A stretch of DNA of 19,429 nucleotides from CAYNJF01 sp964397555 (GCA_964397555.1 CAYNJF010000039.1:1-19429); one strand, 5' to 3'; positions 1 through 7,548 are shown, numbered from the stretch's first letter. Numbers and translations are program-made. Notes: generated by a model not told the origin, from the sequence alone.

Positions 1-22
1 CGCTGCCAGGCGTTTTATTCGA

Positions 23-51
23 AGCCCTAACGTTGTTAGGGCTTTTTTTTT
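23..51 (+). terminator. Intrinsic terminator of an upstream gene outside the window
   Basis: A 9-bp perfect stem (AGCCCTAAC paired with GTTAGGGCT) with a 3-base loop is followed by a run of nine T. This is a textbook Rho-independent terminator for rightward transcription. The gene it ends lies left of the window. The first ~20 bases do not show a recognisable product. Confidence 0.9.
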
Positions 52-194
52 GCCTGAAATATATGATAAGCATATCAACTTAACTCATGCCCCACCCTAC
101 CCCATCGTGCTATCATGCTCACCGTTTTAGTAATGGATTAACTTGCTACTTATATTAAATTAGAGCGGATGAACATCTAGAGAGATTTTTGATC

Positions 195-572
195 ATGAGT
201 ATAAAAGAACAATTTTTTGGGGCCACACAGAGGTTAAATAAAGCTTTCGATGCTTTTCATATTTTCTATCTTAAGCACGGGATAAAGTTTATGTCTGCGG
301 CCGTGTTAACACAGCTCTATGTCCTTCATCGCAAATTTAATAGTGAGGGCTTTCCATGCGTTAAAGAAGACATCCCTGCAGGAGATGTTGCAAAGTTTTT
401 TATGGGAAGTCTCCTTGGGATCCAAGCAATAGAGCTAGGCAACAAAGGCCTTCATTATGCGTTCGATTGTTTGTATTCGAATAGTGATGATCATCCGAAT
501 AGTGATGATCATCTGAATCCAGGTGTGGGCCCAAGTGATAATCAACCTCATAAAAAGCCTAAAGCTTCCTAA
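195..572 (+). CDS. Hypothetical protein, 125 aa, with duplicated NSDDH motif near C-terminus
   Basis: I do not recognise this protein. The ATG at 195 is preferred over an in-frame TTG six bases upstream because a TAGAGAGA stretch (178-185) sits at Shine-Dalgarno distance from the ATG. The N-terminal ~90 residues look like a mixed helical domain with one moderately hydrophobic stretch (MSAAVLTQLYVL), too short and polar to be a clear membrane segment. From about residue 95 the chain becomes low-complexity and acidic/polar, with NSDDHP-NSDDHL encoded by an 18-bp tandem duplication, and ends in a Lys-rich tail. It stands alone: a terminator follows it and the next gene has its own promoter candidate. 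An AT-rich TATATT at 151-156 could be its -10 box, but no good -35 element is seen. A real but orphan-like gene is likely; no function can be assigned. Confidence 0.6.
   Translation: MSIKEQFFGATQRLNKAFDAFHIFYLKHGIKFMSAAVLTQLYVLHRKFNSEGFPCVKEDIPAGDVAKFFMGSLLGIQAIELGNKGLHYAFDCLYSNSDDHPNSDDHLNPGVGPSDNQPHKKPKAS
478..512. repeat. Tandem direct repeat, two copies, 18-bp period
   Basis: CGAATAGTGATGATCAT occurs at 478-494 and again, identically, at 496-512. A degenerate start of a third unit (TGAAT) follows at 514. The period is a multiple of three, so the duplication keeps frame and gives two NSDDH units. Identity at the DNA level suggests a recent slippage duplication. Confidence 0.9.
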
Positions 573-593
573 TCAAATTTGATTCACAAGGAT

Positions 594-627
594 AAAGGCC
601 ATGGCTTAATGATGGGCTATGGCTTTT
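594..627 (+). terminator. Probable intrinsic terminator after the 125-aa gene
   Basis: AAAGGCCATGGC pairs with GCTATGGCTTTT (two G-U wobbles) around a ~10-base loop. The distal arm ends in TTTT. The stem is strong, but the U tract is short and partly in the stem. It sits 22 bp after the stop codon of the preceding gene. A 14-bp perfect palindrome (571-584) overlaps that stop codon. Confidence 0.6.
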
Positions 628-693
628 GCATGGCATTGTCCTAGCTCATCATACTGTGCATGCGCACCTTGTCATGGGTTATCGCAAATAAAT

Positions 694-746
694 ACTTAGG
701 TATGACGACTAAGTCAAATTGATCCGGCGACATTCTCTGTTAAAAT
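694..746 (+). promoter_or_regulatory. Candidate promoter and inverted repeat upstream of the membrane protein gene
   Basis: TTGATC (719-724) and TAAAAT (741-746) are separated by 16 bp, a fair sigma70-type match. Just upstream, ACTTAG (694-699) and CTAAGT (709-714) form an inverted repeat with a 9-base spacer, in a place where an activator or repressor could bind. Both assignments are by eye only. Confidence 0.4.
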
Positions 747-774
747 TAGCCATCTTCAAAACTTAATAAAAGTC

Positions 775-1494
775 ATGACAAGTCCGTTTCAGATCGCTAA
801 AGCCTCGTTTAAACAGCATTATAAAAATCAACTTCTTTTGATTGGATTGTTGGTTTTTCCTGTGATGATATTGATTGGCAACAATACGTTAGTGAACATT
901 ATCGCTTATGCCGCTCTTCTTTTTGCCGGGCTGTACATCATCGATGAATCAAGAGAAAAGGAGATCAGCTCAGAGACATTCATCCGTGCAGCAAAATACA
1001 TTGGGTTTTCCATCGCGAAAGCGGGATTAACGCTTGGTTGTCTCTTAATCGTTGTTGTGCCGACTTATTTTCGTTGGATGATTTCAGGTTACTCGTTCGA
1101 TGCTGAGTGGATGATCCTATTAATATTAATGGTCTTATACTTGCTCGCTTCCATTTATGCCACGTATCGACTTATGTTCGTTGTGATTGAAATCGTGCAC
1201 GCCCAAAAAGGGCTTAAAGCATCGGTGCTAACGAGCTTGGTCTACACAAAGCGCTTAAGAAAATATTTGATCTCGAGCTTTTTGAGCTATCTAATTATTG
1301 CGACCCCTTATCTTATTTTGCTTACCATGGTTTATTTGCTCATGTTTAATTTCGCATTGTGGGCACTTATACTTGGTGTTTGCCTTACCATGCTTTACGC
1401 GTTTCTATTTCACTATTATGTTGCTTGCTATCACAAAATAGTTGAGCGTTTTGACAAAACGATAGACCCGCAAGATCAACCCAGACCTCTCTAA
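775..1494 (+). CDS. Multi-pass inner-membrane protein of unknown function, 239 aa
   Basis: I do not recognise the family. The sequence shows roughly six to seven hydrophobic segments: about residues 21-37, 39-56, 82-98, 111-136, and a long hydrophobic stretch 164-218 that can hold two or three helices. Two short charged connectors fall at about 57-80 and 137-162. The N-terminus is basic and helical, and the C-terminal tail (residues 219-239) is polar and charged, so it is probably cytoplasmic. No catalytic motif or transporter signature is visible. The overall layout is loosely reminiscent of small integral proteins of the YciC type, but this is a weak analogy. The upstream Shine-Dalgarno is poor (an A-rich AATAAAAG), so translation may be modest. 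It is single and convergent with the carbonic anhydrase gene. Confidence 0.8.
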   Translation: MTSPFQIAKASFKQHYKNQLLLIGLLVFPVMILIGNNTLVNIIAYAALLFAGLYIIDESREKEISSETFIRAAKYIGFSIAKAGLTLGCLLIVVVPTYFRWMISGYSFDAEWMILLILMVLYLLASIYATYRLMFVVIEIVHAQKGLKASVLTSLVYTKRLRKYLISSFLSYLIIATPYLILLTMVYLLMFNFALWALILGVCLTMLYAFLFHYYVACYHKIVERFDKTIDPQDQPRPL

Positions 1495-1502
1495 TGTGCC
1501 CT

Positions 1503-1524
1503 AGCGGTGCCTGGCGGCACCGCT
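1503..1524. terminator. GC-rich hairpin between convergent genes, possible bidirectional stop
   Basis: AGCGGTGCC and GGCACCGCT form a 9-bp perfect stem around TGGC. It lies between two converging stop codons (1494 and 1549). Neither side has a T tract, so it is not a canonical intrinsic terminator. It may block 3' exonucleases or help Rho-dependent ending. Confidence 0.5.
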
Positions 1525-1548
1525 GATGAGAAGAATCAAACGTTAATC

Positions 1549-2067
1549 TTAATATTTTGAGGCAAGCTTGGCGTAATGGTGAGCGCTGTAGTGGAAAAAG
1601 TCGATTTCTTCTTGAGTAAGCGCCCGTATTTTTTTGCATGGTCGACCAAGATAGAGGTAACCGCTTTCAAGTCTCATGTTGGGTGAGACCAGTGAGCCAG
1701 CTCCTATCATGACCTCATCCTCAACAACGGCTCCATCGAGCACAATGGTCTGCATACCAATCAGACAACGATCGCCTATGGTGCAGGCATGCAGCATGGC
1801 TTGATGGCCTACGGTCACTTCATGGCCAATGGATAAGCCTAGACCACCCTTGCAATACTCACTGTCATGGGTGACGTGACAAATACTTCCATCTTGAATG
1901 TTGGTGTATTGGCCAACCTCGATCGAGTGAACATCACCCCGAAGGACGGCACAAGGCCAAACCGAACTGTGATCACCTAGCGTGACTTTACCGATCACTT
2001 GAGCACTTTCATCGACATAAACGTGTTTATGGGTTGTGGGCATGATGCCTTGAAAGGGTCTTATCAT
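1549..2067 (-). CDS. yrdA: Gamma carbonic anhydrase family protein (YrdA-like)
   Basis: This is a left-handed beta-helix (hexapeptide-repeat) protein of the gamma carbonic anhydrase/YrdA family, 172 residues against about 184 for the E. coli homologue. The family signature is clear: repeated [IV]G-x-x turns through residues ~20-140, HVTHDSE, then IGHEVTVGHQAMLHACTIG, which contains the histidines that would bind metal between subunits, and IGAGSLVSPN near the end. The family forms soluble trimers. Some members are carbonic anhydrases, while YrdA-type members often lack measurable activity and their substrate is unknown. Its start codon overlaps the stop of the upstream gor gene by 4 bp (ATGA read on the minus strand), so the two are co-transcribed and probably translationally coupled. 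An acetyltransferase-like role cannot be excluded because the fold is shared. Confidence 0.9.
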   Translation of the reverse strand: MIRPFQGIMPTTHKHVYVDESAQVIGKVTLGDHSSVWPCAVLRGDVHSIEVGQYTNIQDGSICHVTHDSEYCKGGLGLSIGHEVTVGHQAMLHACTIGDRCLIGMQTIVLDGAVVEDEVMIGAGSLVSPNMRLESGYLYLGRPCKKIRALTQEEIDFFHYSAHHYAKLASKY

Positions 2068-3404
2068 GACATGAGCACCACTTCTTCAGAGGAGGTTGGG
2101 TGAATGGGGATCGTTTCATGGAAGTCTTTTAATGTCGCGCCCATGCGCATGGCAACGGCAAAGCCTTGCATCATTTCATCCACCCCAAAGCCTGCGCAAT
2201 GAAGTCCAATCACCCTCTGTGCTTCTCCCTCGGTGATCAATTTTATCTCAAAGGTCCCAGGCTCTTCGGTCATCGACTCAAACATAGGTTTGAATTTTGA
2301 TCGATAAACCTGAACATGTTGATACTTTGATTTAGCTTGTTCTTCCGTTAGTCCGATGGTGCCTATGGGCGGGTGAGAAAACAAAACGGTAGGAATTATC
2401 TCTGTCTTAAGCTCAAGAAGCTCATCGCCAAACAAGTGGGCAGCCAACCTACGCCCGGCCCTAATGGCGACGGGGGTTAAATCAGGATAAGGGGAGATGT
2501 CACCAACGGCATAAATACTAGGGATTTTAGTTTGATGCATCTCATCGGTATCAATCAGTCCCTTGTCATTAACCTCAAGGCCAAGGGCGTCTAGCCCAAG
2601 GCCATCAAGGTTTGGTTTGCGCCCTATCGCCCAGATCACACAATCAAAATCATGCAGCTGAGACCCTTGCGTTTCGATGCTTATCTGACCATTAGGTTGG
2701 GCACTTAGGGCCGTGACCGACGATTGCTCATGAACTTGGACTCCCTGATGGAGTAACGCGTTTTTTGCGTACTCAGAAAGCATAGGATCAAAGCTTCTAA
2801 TCGGTCGGTCATGCCTTAACAAAACATGGGTGTTGGCCCCGAGCTCTTGGAGCATCCCTGAAAATTCAAGAGCGATGTAACCGGCCCCGATCACCGCGAC
2901 TTTATTAGGAAGCGAATCTAACTCAAAAAAACCATCTGAGGTAATCCCAAGCTCACTGCCAGGGACGTCCGGTAAAACGGGATAGCCCCCCGTGGCAATC
3001 AGAATATGTTTGGCCGAGTACGTTTTATCTTCTACCTTTACATGGTGTGCATCAACAAATTGGGCGTGACCTTCGATGACATCCATATCAAGAGAATCAA
3101 AGCGTCTTTGATAAGCAGCATGGATATTTTTAATATAGGCCTGTCGCTTGTCGACCAAATACTTGAAATCAAGACTGGGCTGTATCCCAGAAAAGCCATA
3201 CCCTTTGGCATTTCGAGCAACCTCAGCCACATGACTTGCAAACCACATGATTTTTTTGGGAACGCACCCCACATTCACGCAGGTCCCTCCCATGGCGCCC
3301 TTCTCAATCAGTAAAACATTGGCGCCAAGTTGACGGGCTTTTATGGCGCAGGCCATACCACCGGAGCCAGCTCCGATGACAATCAAATCATAGTTTTGAG
3401 TCAT
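2064..3404 (-). CDS. gor: Glutathione-disulfide reductase
   Basis: This FAD-dependent enzyme reduces glutathione disulfide with NADPH in the cytoplasm. It has 446 residues, close to the 450 of E. coli Gor. The N-terminal FAD-binding GxGSGG motif is at residues 11-16. The redox-active disulfide is GGTCVNVGC with Cys42 and Cys47. The central NADPH Rossmann motif is GAGYIALEF, followed by RHDRPIRSFD, whose arginines fit the NADPH-phosphate contacts of glutathione reductases. The second FAD motif is YAVGD. The C-terminal dimer-interface catalytic pair is in HPTSSEE. Mercuric reductase and trypanothione reductase are less likely given length and motif set. It is the first gene of a two-gene unit with the gamma carbonic anhydrase gene and is divergent from prlC. 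No strong Shine-Dalgarno is visible before the ATG. Confidence 0.95.
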   Translation of the reverse strand: MTQNYDLIVIGAGSGGMACAIKARQLGANVLLIEKGAMGGTCVNVGCVPKKIMWFASHVAEVARNAKGYGFSGIQPSLDFKYLVDKRQAYIKNIHAAYQRRFDSLDMDVIEGHAQFVDAHHVKVEDKTYSAKHILIATGGYPVLPDVPGSELGITSDGFFELDSLPNKVAVIGAGYIALEFSGMLQELGANTHVLLRHDRPIRSFDPMLSEYAKNALLHQGVQVHEQSSVTALSAQPNGQISIETQGSQLHDFDCVIWAIGRKPNLDGLGLDALGLEVNDKGLIDTDEMHQTKIPSIYAVGDISPYPDLTPVAIRAGRRLAAHLFGDELLELKTEIIPTVLFSHPPIGTIGLTEEQAKSKYQHVQVYRSKFKPMFESMTEEPGTFEIKLITEGEAQRVIGLHCAGFGVDEMMQGFAVAMRMGATLKDFHETIPIHPTSSEEVVLMS

Positions 3405-3426
3405 AGCTTTGCTTATTGTGAGTCAG

Positions 3427-3455
3427 TTGAAAGTTTGGCAGACTATGCTTACTTT
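3427..3455 (+). promoter_or_regulatory. Candidate promoter for prlC
   Basis: TTGAAA (3427-3432) and TACTTT (3450-3455) have a 17-bp spacing in the 123-bp gor/prlC divergent region. The leader would be about 65 bases. The -10 box is an imperfect match, so this is tentative. Confidence 0.35.
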
Positions 3456-3527
3456 AGCTCATCAACCCCATACCCATCAATCATCACTTGTCAGTTGGTA
3501 TGGTCACTTTTTCGACTCGGAGAGCCT

Positions 3528-5564
3528 ATGTTAAATCCATTGCTGATTAACTTACCTTTACCTGAATTCACAAAAATAAAGCCCGAACACGTTGAGCCAG
3601 CCATTGAGCAGCTTATTGAAAAAAACTTAAAAGCGATTGAAAAGCTTCTCGATCAAGGTAAAGCCTCTTGGGAAGATTTGATTGAGCCCATCGATGCGAT
3701 GGACGATGCACTGTCCAACGCTTTCTCTCCGGTCTCCCATCTTAACTCCGTGTTAAATACCCAAGAGCTAAGAGATGCTTACAACGCATGCCTACCAAAA
3801 CTATCAGAGTATGCGTCCAAGATTGGTCAAAATGAACGTCTTTACCAGGCCTATCAAGCCATTCACGATTCCTCTGAGTTTAAAGACTTTAATATCGCCC
3901 AGAAAAAAGTGATCACCAACGCATTGCGCGACTTCAAGTTGGCAGGGGTTGCTCTTGAAAAGAGTGATCGTGAGCGCTTTAGTGAGCTCAAGCAACATTT
4001 GTCCAAGCTGCAATCAAGCTTCTCTGATCATGTGTTGGATGCAACTGATCATTGGTCGATGCTGATTGAAGATGAAAACCGTCTAAAAGGTCTGCCAGAA
4101 CACGCCATTGAGTCCGCAAAAGCCTCAGCAAAAGACAAAGGTCAAGATGGGTTTCGGTTTGGCATTGATTTTCCTAGTTATCACGCCATCATCACCTACG
4201 CTGAAGACAGAGAGTTGCGAGAAACCATCTATCGTGCCTTCACTACCCGAGCATCCGATCAAGGCCCCGATGCAGGTAAATTCGATAACTCCGCCTTGAT
4301 GGATGACATCTTGGCCACTCGCTTTGAGCTTGCCCGCCTCCTTGGGTTTGACAATTATGCTGAATACTCGCTTGCCACCAAAATGGCCAACACACCAGAC
4401 GAAGTCATCGGCTTTTTAGAAAATCTGGCGGCCAAAGCTAAACCCTTCGCTGAGCGTGACTTTAACGAGCTGAAAGCCTTTGTCAAAGAGGACTACAACA
4501 GTGATGACGTTGAACCTTGGGATATCGCGTTTTATTCAGAAAAGCTAAGGCTCAAACGCTACGACTTGTCACAAGAGGCTCTAAGGCCCTACTTCCCGTT
4601 GTCTAAAGTCACCGATGGTCTGTTTGAAATCTTGAGCCGTCTTTATGGCATGCATGTTGTACGAAGAGAAGACGTCGATACCTATCATGAAGATGTCGAC
4701 TTTTTCGAAGTACAAGACAGCAACGGCCAGGTTAGAGGTCAGTTTTATTTTGACTTGTTTGCCAGAGCTCATAAACGTTCAGGGGCCTGGATGGATGAGT
4801 GTCGTGTGCGCATGGTCAACCAGCATGGCTCCCAGACGCCCGTTGCTTACATTACGGCTAACTTTACGCCTGCCGCGCCAGGAAAGCCTGCTCTTTTAAC
4901 CCATGACGAAGTCATTACTTTGTTTCATGAAGTGGGTCACGGCCTTCACCATATCCTGACTCAAATGGATTATCCAGGGATCTCTGGGATCAACGGCGTG
5001 CCATGGGATGCGGTGGAGTTACCGAGTCAGTTTATGGAAAACTGGTGCTGGGAAAAAGAAGCGTTGTTGCTGATCAGTGAACACATTGAGACCAAAGAGC
5101 CACTTCCAGACGATGTACTCCATAAAATGAAGCAAGCGAAAAACTTCCAAGCAGGGTTGTTTATTATTCGACAACTTGAGTTTGCTTTGTTTGATTTTAA
5201 AATGCATCACGGTTACCAAAAAGGCATGCAGATTCAAGCGGTGTTGAATGACGTGCGTGAAAAGTATGGCGTGATCCCTGCGCCAAGTTACAATCGTTTC
5301 CAGCATAGTTTTAATCATATCTTCTCCGGTGGCTACGCCGCTGGTTATTACAGCTATTTGTGGGCGGAGCTTCTCTCTGCAGATGCTTTTTCACGATTTG
5401 AAGAAGAAGGGATCTTCAATGCCCAAACCGGCCAAGCCTTTCTGACTCAAATCCTTGAAAAAGGCGGCAGCCAAGAGCCCTCAGAACTCTTTAGCGCGTT
5501 TCGTGGACGAGAGCCTTCCATTGAGCCACTGCTAAAGCATCATGGCCTCACTGAAGCCGCCTAA
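3528..5564 (+). CDS. prlC: Oligopeptidase A (M3 family zinc metallopeptidase)
   Basis: This cytoplasmic zinc endopeptidase degrades short peptides, including cleaved signal peptides, in the final steps of protein turnover. It has 678 residues from the ATG at 3528, matching the ~680 of E. coli PrlC/OpdA. The frame stays open upstream to 3330, but the extra residues are unlike the family, whereas this ATG is preceded by CGGAGAG and followed by the usual family N-terminus (NPLL...LPxF..I.PEHV.PAI). The catalytic HEVGH is at residues 467-471 (His467, His471 zinc ligands, Glu468 base). The third ligand is Glu497 in WDAVELPSQFMENW. The C-terminal GYAAGYYSYLWAE segment is the usual M3 substrate-binding tyrosine region. 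It is monocistronic, between a divergent gor and a strong terminator. Confidence 0.96.
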   Translation: MLNPLLINLPLPEFTKIKPEHVEPAIEQLIEKNLKAIEKLLDQGKASWEDLIEPIDAMDDALSNAFSPVSHLNSVLNTQELRDAYNACLPKLSEYASKIGQNERLYQAYQAIHDSSEFKDFNIAQKKVITNALRDFKLAGVALEKSDRERFSELKQHLSKLQSSFSDHVLDATDHWSMLIEDENRLKGLPEHAIESAKASAKDKGQDGFRFGIDFPSYHAIITYAEDRELRETIYRAFTTRASDQGPDAGKFDNSALMDDILATRFELARLLGFDNYAEYSLATKMANTPDEVIGFLENLAAKAKPFAERDFNELKAFVKEDYNSDDVEPWDIAFYSEKLRLKRYDLSQEALRPYFPLSKVTDGLFEILSRLYGMHVVRREDVDTYHEDVDFFEVQDSNGQVRGQFYFDLFARAHKRSGAWMDECRVRMVNQHGSQTPVAYITANFTPAAPGKPALLTHDEVITLFHEVGHGLHHILTQMDYPGISGINGVPWDAVELPSQFMENWCWEKEALLLISEHIETKEPLPDDVLHKMKQAKNFQAGLFIIRQLEFALFDFKMHHGYQKGMQIQAVLNDVREKYGVIPAPSYNRFQHSFNHIFSGGYAAGYYSYLWAELLSADAFSRFEEEGIFNAQTGQAFLTQILEKGGSQEPSELFSAFRGREPSIEPLLKHHGLTEAA

Positions 5565-5570
5565 GCCTCA

Positions 5571-5597
5571 GATCTCCCTTCGGGGAGATCCTTTTCT
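5571..5597 (+). terminator. Intrinsic terminator of prlC with UUCG tetraloop
   Basis: GATCTCCC-TTCG-GGGAGATC forms an 8-bp perfect stem capped by the very stable UUCG loop and followed by CTTTTCT. It starts 7 bp after the prlC stop codon. Confidence 0.85.
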
Positions 5598-5662
5598 AAA
5601 AGATTTTTTGTATAAAGGTTAAACATCTGTTAACGTTTGCTCGCAAAATATTGGGGGTGATT

Positions 5663-6175
5663 ATGCGTTGGCCAGCTCGAATTCTACGTGGTTTAGTGTT
5701 GATATGGGCCGCTTTCATCTGCTTTGCCTCCGTGCTTATGTTTGGCCTTATTTGGCACATCCATCAATACACACATCACTCAATCAGCAACGCCTTCGAT
5801 AGCTTGAGGGATTGGCTCAAATGGCTTTCTCCCCCTTTCTCTTTTGGGCTGCGCTTAGTTTGTGATGTGTTTCATTGCATGATGCGGCTATATACGAGTT
5901 TGAGAGAGTTGAGCAATGAGCATGTTGGCACTTTCATTATATCATCATCGATGTTTTATGAAGTTCATCAAAGCAGTTATCCGCCTACGGATGGTGAGGA
6001 TAGATGGCAATTCAATACGGTTGAATTAACTCAAGCCGCTCTCTTAGGCAGCGCATTTACCTTCGCCATGTTCAACACTCCCTTATTTTCACAAATGTTA
6101 GAAGCAGCAAAATCTGTGCGTTGGTATGGTGAAGATGAGCCTATGAGCACCAAGCCAAAACACTCACTTCGCTAA
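5663..6175 (+). CDS. Hypothetical membrane-anchored protein, 170 aa
   Basis: I do not recognise this protein. The start is placed at the ATG preceded by GGGGGTGA at 5653-5660. An in-frame TTG at 5651 would put the start inside that Shine-Dalgarno. A basic MRWPARILRG N-terminus is followed by one strong membrane segment (about residues 8-30), so the protein is probably anchored in the inner membrane. A second weakly hydrophobic stretch lies near residues 125-145. No cysteine-based or catalytic motif stands out, and the C-terminus is hydrophilic and charged. It is flanked by the prlC terminator and a long untranslated region before rmf, so it is a single gene. Upstream, GTTAA and TTAAC form a short inverted repeat that might be regulatory. 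Confidence 0.65.
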   Translation: MRWPARILRGLVLIWAAFICFASVLMFGLIWHIHQYTHHSISNAFDSLRDWLKWLSPPFSFGLRLVCDVFHCMMRLYTSLRELSNEHVGTFIISSSMFYEVHQSSYPPTDGEDRWQFNTVELTQAALLGSAFTFAMFNTPLFSQMLEAAKSVRWYGEDEPMSTKPKHSLR

Positions 6176-6323
6176 CAGGGGGCAGGCGAGTTTTCTCCGT
6201 TTCATTTCAGTAATGGGCACTCACTTACTTAGAAGAGCTCTTGTTTTGATAAAAATACCTACGAATCTGGGTCCAGTGATGGGTCAAAAGGGGGGCATCT
6301 TTTCAGCTATACTTAAAATGTAA

Positions 6324-6351
6324 TTGGTAAAATTGTATGAAATCATATGCT
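6324..6351 (+). promoter_or_regulatory. Candidate rmf promoter
   Basis: TTGGTA (6324-6329) and TATGCT (6346-6351) are 16 bp apart in an AT-rich stretch and point at rmf. Initiation here would give a leader of about 110 bases. The 294-bp gap between 6175 and rmf otherwise holds only a short palindrome (AAGAGCTCTT near 6233) and the leader structures listed separately. Confidence 0.35.
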
Positions 6352-6406
6352 TATCAATATTCCCTTGCTTGTGCATGACCACTGTTTTTTTTAGCATCAA
6401 GCCGTT

Positions 6407-6454
6407 ATGATGAAAGTGTGTCTTGTCCCGCAACGGGACATTTATTTTGACTAA
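6407..6454 (+). promoter_or_regulatory. rmf leader: 15-codon reading frame spanning a terminator-like hairpin
   Basis: TGTCCCG-CAA-CGGGACA (6424-6440) is a perfect 7-bp hairpin followed at once by TTTATTTT, the form of an intrinsic terminator, only 29 bases before the rmf start. An ATG at 6407 opens a 15-codon frame (MMKVCLVPQRDIYFD) that runs through the whole hairpin and stops at 6454, 15 bases before rmf. A ribosome on this frame would prevent hairpin formation. No good Shine-Dalgarno precedes 6407, so translation is unproven. The hairpin itself is certain as sequence; its role as attenuator, transcript-stabilising element or sRNA terminator is inference. Confidence 0.5.
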
Positions 6455-6469
6455 AACGCGAGGTCGATG

Positions 6470-6661
6470 ATGAAAGGAACTAAGCGAAAACCAGAACAAA
6501 AAGCCTACAAACAAGGATATCAACAAGGCATTAAAGGACACTCTCAAGAAAATTGCCCCTATAGAAACAACGAAGTCAGAGGCCAATGGCTCGGTGGTTG
6601 GCGTCAAGGTCACGCTGATTATGTGGCTGGATTTCGAGGGGATGAAAGCACGATGCACTGA
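6470..6661 (+). CDS. rmf: Ribosome modulation factor
   Basis: RMF binds the 30S subunit near the anti-Shine-Dalgarno end of 16S rRNA and pairs 70S ribosomes into inactive 100S dimers in stationary phase or starvation. The match to the family is strong: an alternating basic N-terminus (KGTKRKPEQKAYKQGYQQGI), then GHSQENCPY and the hallmark RGQWLGGWRQGHAD. It has 63 residues, slightly longer than the 55 of E. coli, because of a short polar tail (GFRGDESTMH). Two adjacent ATGs exist (6467, 6470). The second has better spacing from GAGG at 6460-6463. A terminator directly follows. Expression in known species depends on ppGpp and growth phase; here a structured leader precedes the gene. Confidence 0.95.
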   Translation: MKGTKRKPEQKAYKQGYQQGIKGHSQENCPYRNNEVRGQWLGGWRQGHADYVAGFRGDESTMH

Positions 6662-6662
6662 T

Positions 6663-6688
6663 AAAACCGGCTTAGCCGGTTTTTTTTT
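6663..6688. terminator. Bidirectional intrinsic terminator between rmf and bioC
   Basis: AAAACCGGC-TTA-GCCGGTTTT is a 9-bp stem. Rightward it ends in a T run of nine (6680-6688), terminating rmf. Leftward it ends in TTTTAT, serving the bioB-bioC transcript, whose stop codon is only 3 bp away. Confidence 0.9.
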
Positions 6689-6690
6689 GA

Positions 6691-7548
6691 CTACGTTCTA
6701 AGTGTTTTAATAGAGATATCAGACTCAGTCGGTTTTTGACAAATGGCGTGACCGTAAATGGCCTCCCACGTTTGTGAAAAAACCCCTTTGGCTTGAACCA
6801 CCTCCTCAAATCGTTGTTTGAGCTGTTTTATCTTCGAAGGTGGAGTTAGACCACGGCGACGATTGGCATGAAGGTTGCGAGCTCCGGTGTTTTTTAAATC
6901 ACCCATGCAGCGAGCAAAGTCGGTATAGGTGACGTTTAAGGTATCTAAATCCATCACAGGATTTAAAAAGCCCATATTCCCCAAGGCGTCTCCTAACGCA
7001 TCGTAATCCACAAACGGATGCACATGTTCAAAGTCGTCGACTTGAGACCAAAGTGTTTTCATTTCTTTGAGAGTTTGTGGGCCAAAAGTTGAAAAAAACA
7101 AAGTTCCTTCTGGTTTTAAAACTCGCTTAATATGGGAAAAGACCGATTCCAAATCCGTGGCCCATTGAAGCGTACAATTGGAGAATACCATGTCGACGCA
7201 GGAAGGTTTTAATGGTAGCGACTCCATGTCCGCCTGAATAAATTGTATTTTCTTGGTGAAATGGCGCCAAAGTCCTCGTGACTGTTGGTTGCGCTCAAGC
7301 ATTGGGTATGAAAGATCTAAGGCAATGACTTGAGCCTTAGGGAACGCTTCAAAAAGCATGTCGTTCGTGATCCCTGAGCCCGCACCAAGATCAAGAATGA
7401 CACGAGGTGAGGCTTTGAGCATGCGCGCCTTCTCAATTAAGCGTCGACCAATTTCTTTTTGCAAAAAAGCATGTTCTTGGTAGGTGCTAGCAAACCGTGA
7501 AAATGAGGCTTGCACCTGGGCCTTGTCAAACACATCAACGTAACTCAT
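6691..7548 (-). CDS. bioC: Malonyl-ACP O-methyltransferase (biotin synthesis)
   Basis: This is an S-adenosylmethionine-dependent enzyme that methylates the free carboxyl of malonyl-ACP, so that the fatty acid synthase can extend it to pimeloyl-ACP methyl ester, the first committed step of biotin synthesis. The N-terminus (KAQVQASFSRFASTYQEHAFLQ) is the BioC signature. The class I methyltransferase motif I is DLGAGSG at residues 53-59. An acidic ribose-binding position follows in VIALDLS, and FSNCTLQWATD is the typical motif after strand 4. It has 285 residues, somewhat longer than the 251 of E. coli, with extra C-terminal length. The ATG overlaps the bioB stop by 4 bp. A general methyltransferase is the only realistic alternative, and the bioB pairing argues against it. 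Confidence 0.92.
   Translation of the reverse strand: MSYVDVFDKAQVQASFSRFASTYQEHAFLQKEIGRRLIEKARMLKASPRVILDLGAGSGITNDMLFEAFPKAQVIALDLSYPMLERNQQSRGLWRHFTKKIQFIQADMESLPLKPSCVDMVFSNCTLQWATDLESVFSHIKRVLKPEGTLFFSTFGPQTLKEMKTLWSQVDDFEHVHPFVDYDALGDALGNMGFLNPVMDLDTLNVTYTDFARCMGDLKNTGARNLHANRRRGLTPPSKIKQLKQRFEEVVQAKGVFSQTWEAIYGHAICQKPTESDISIKTLRT

Noticed and set aside
64..77. Inverted repeat TGATA-AGCA-TATCA with a similar 11-mer near 6346 on the opposite strand
   Set aside because: Very short and AT-rich; only two partial copies, far apart, so no case for a shared operator.
1385..1639. Leftward 84-codon frame across the membrane protein/carbonic anhydrase junction
   Set aside because: Overlaps two supported genes in other frames and contains the intergenic hairpin; no start signal.
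3330..3527. 66-codon N-terminal extension of prlC
   Set aside because: No ATG, residues unlike the M3 family, crosses the divergent promoter region; the ATG at 3528 has a Shine-Dalgarno and gives the normal length.
6213..6323. 36-codon ATG-started frame in the gap before rmf
   Set aside because: No Shine-Dalgarno upstream, no recognisable composition, and it ends inside the predicted rmf promoter; probably chance.
6284..6658. Leftward 124-codon frame opposite rmf
   Set aside because: Antisense to a well-recognised rmf and its leader; no ribosome site and no family resemblance.
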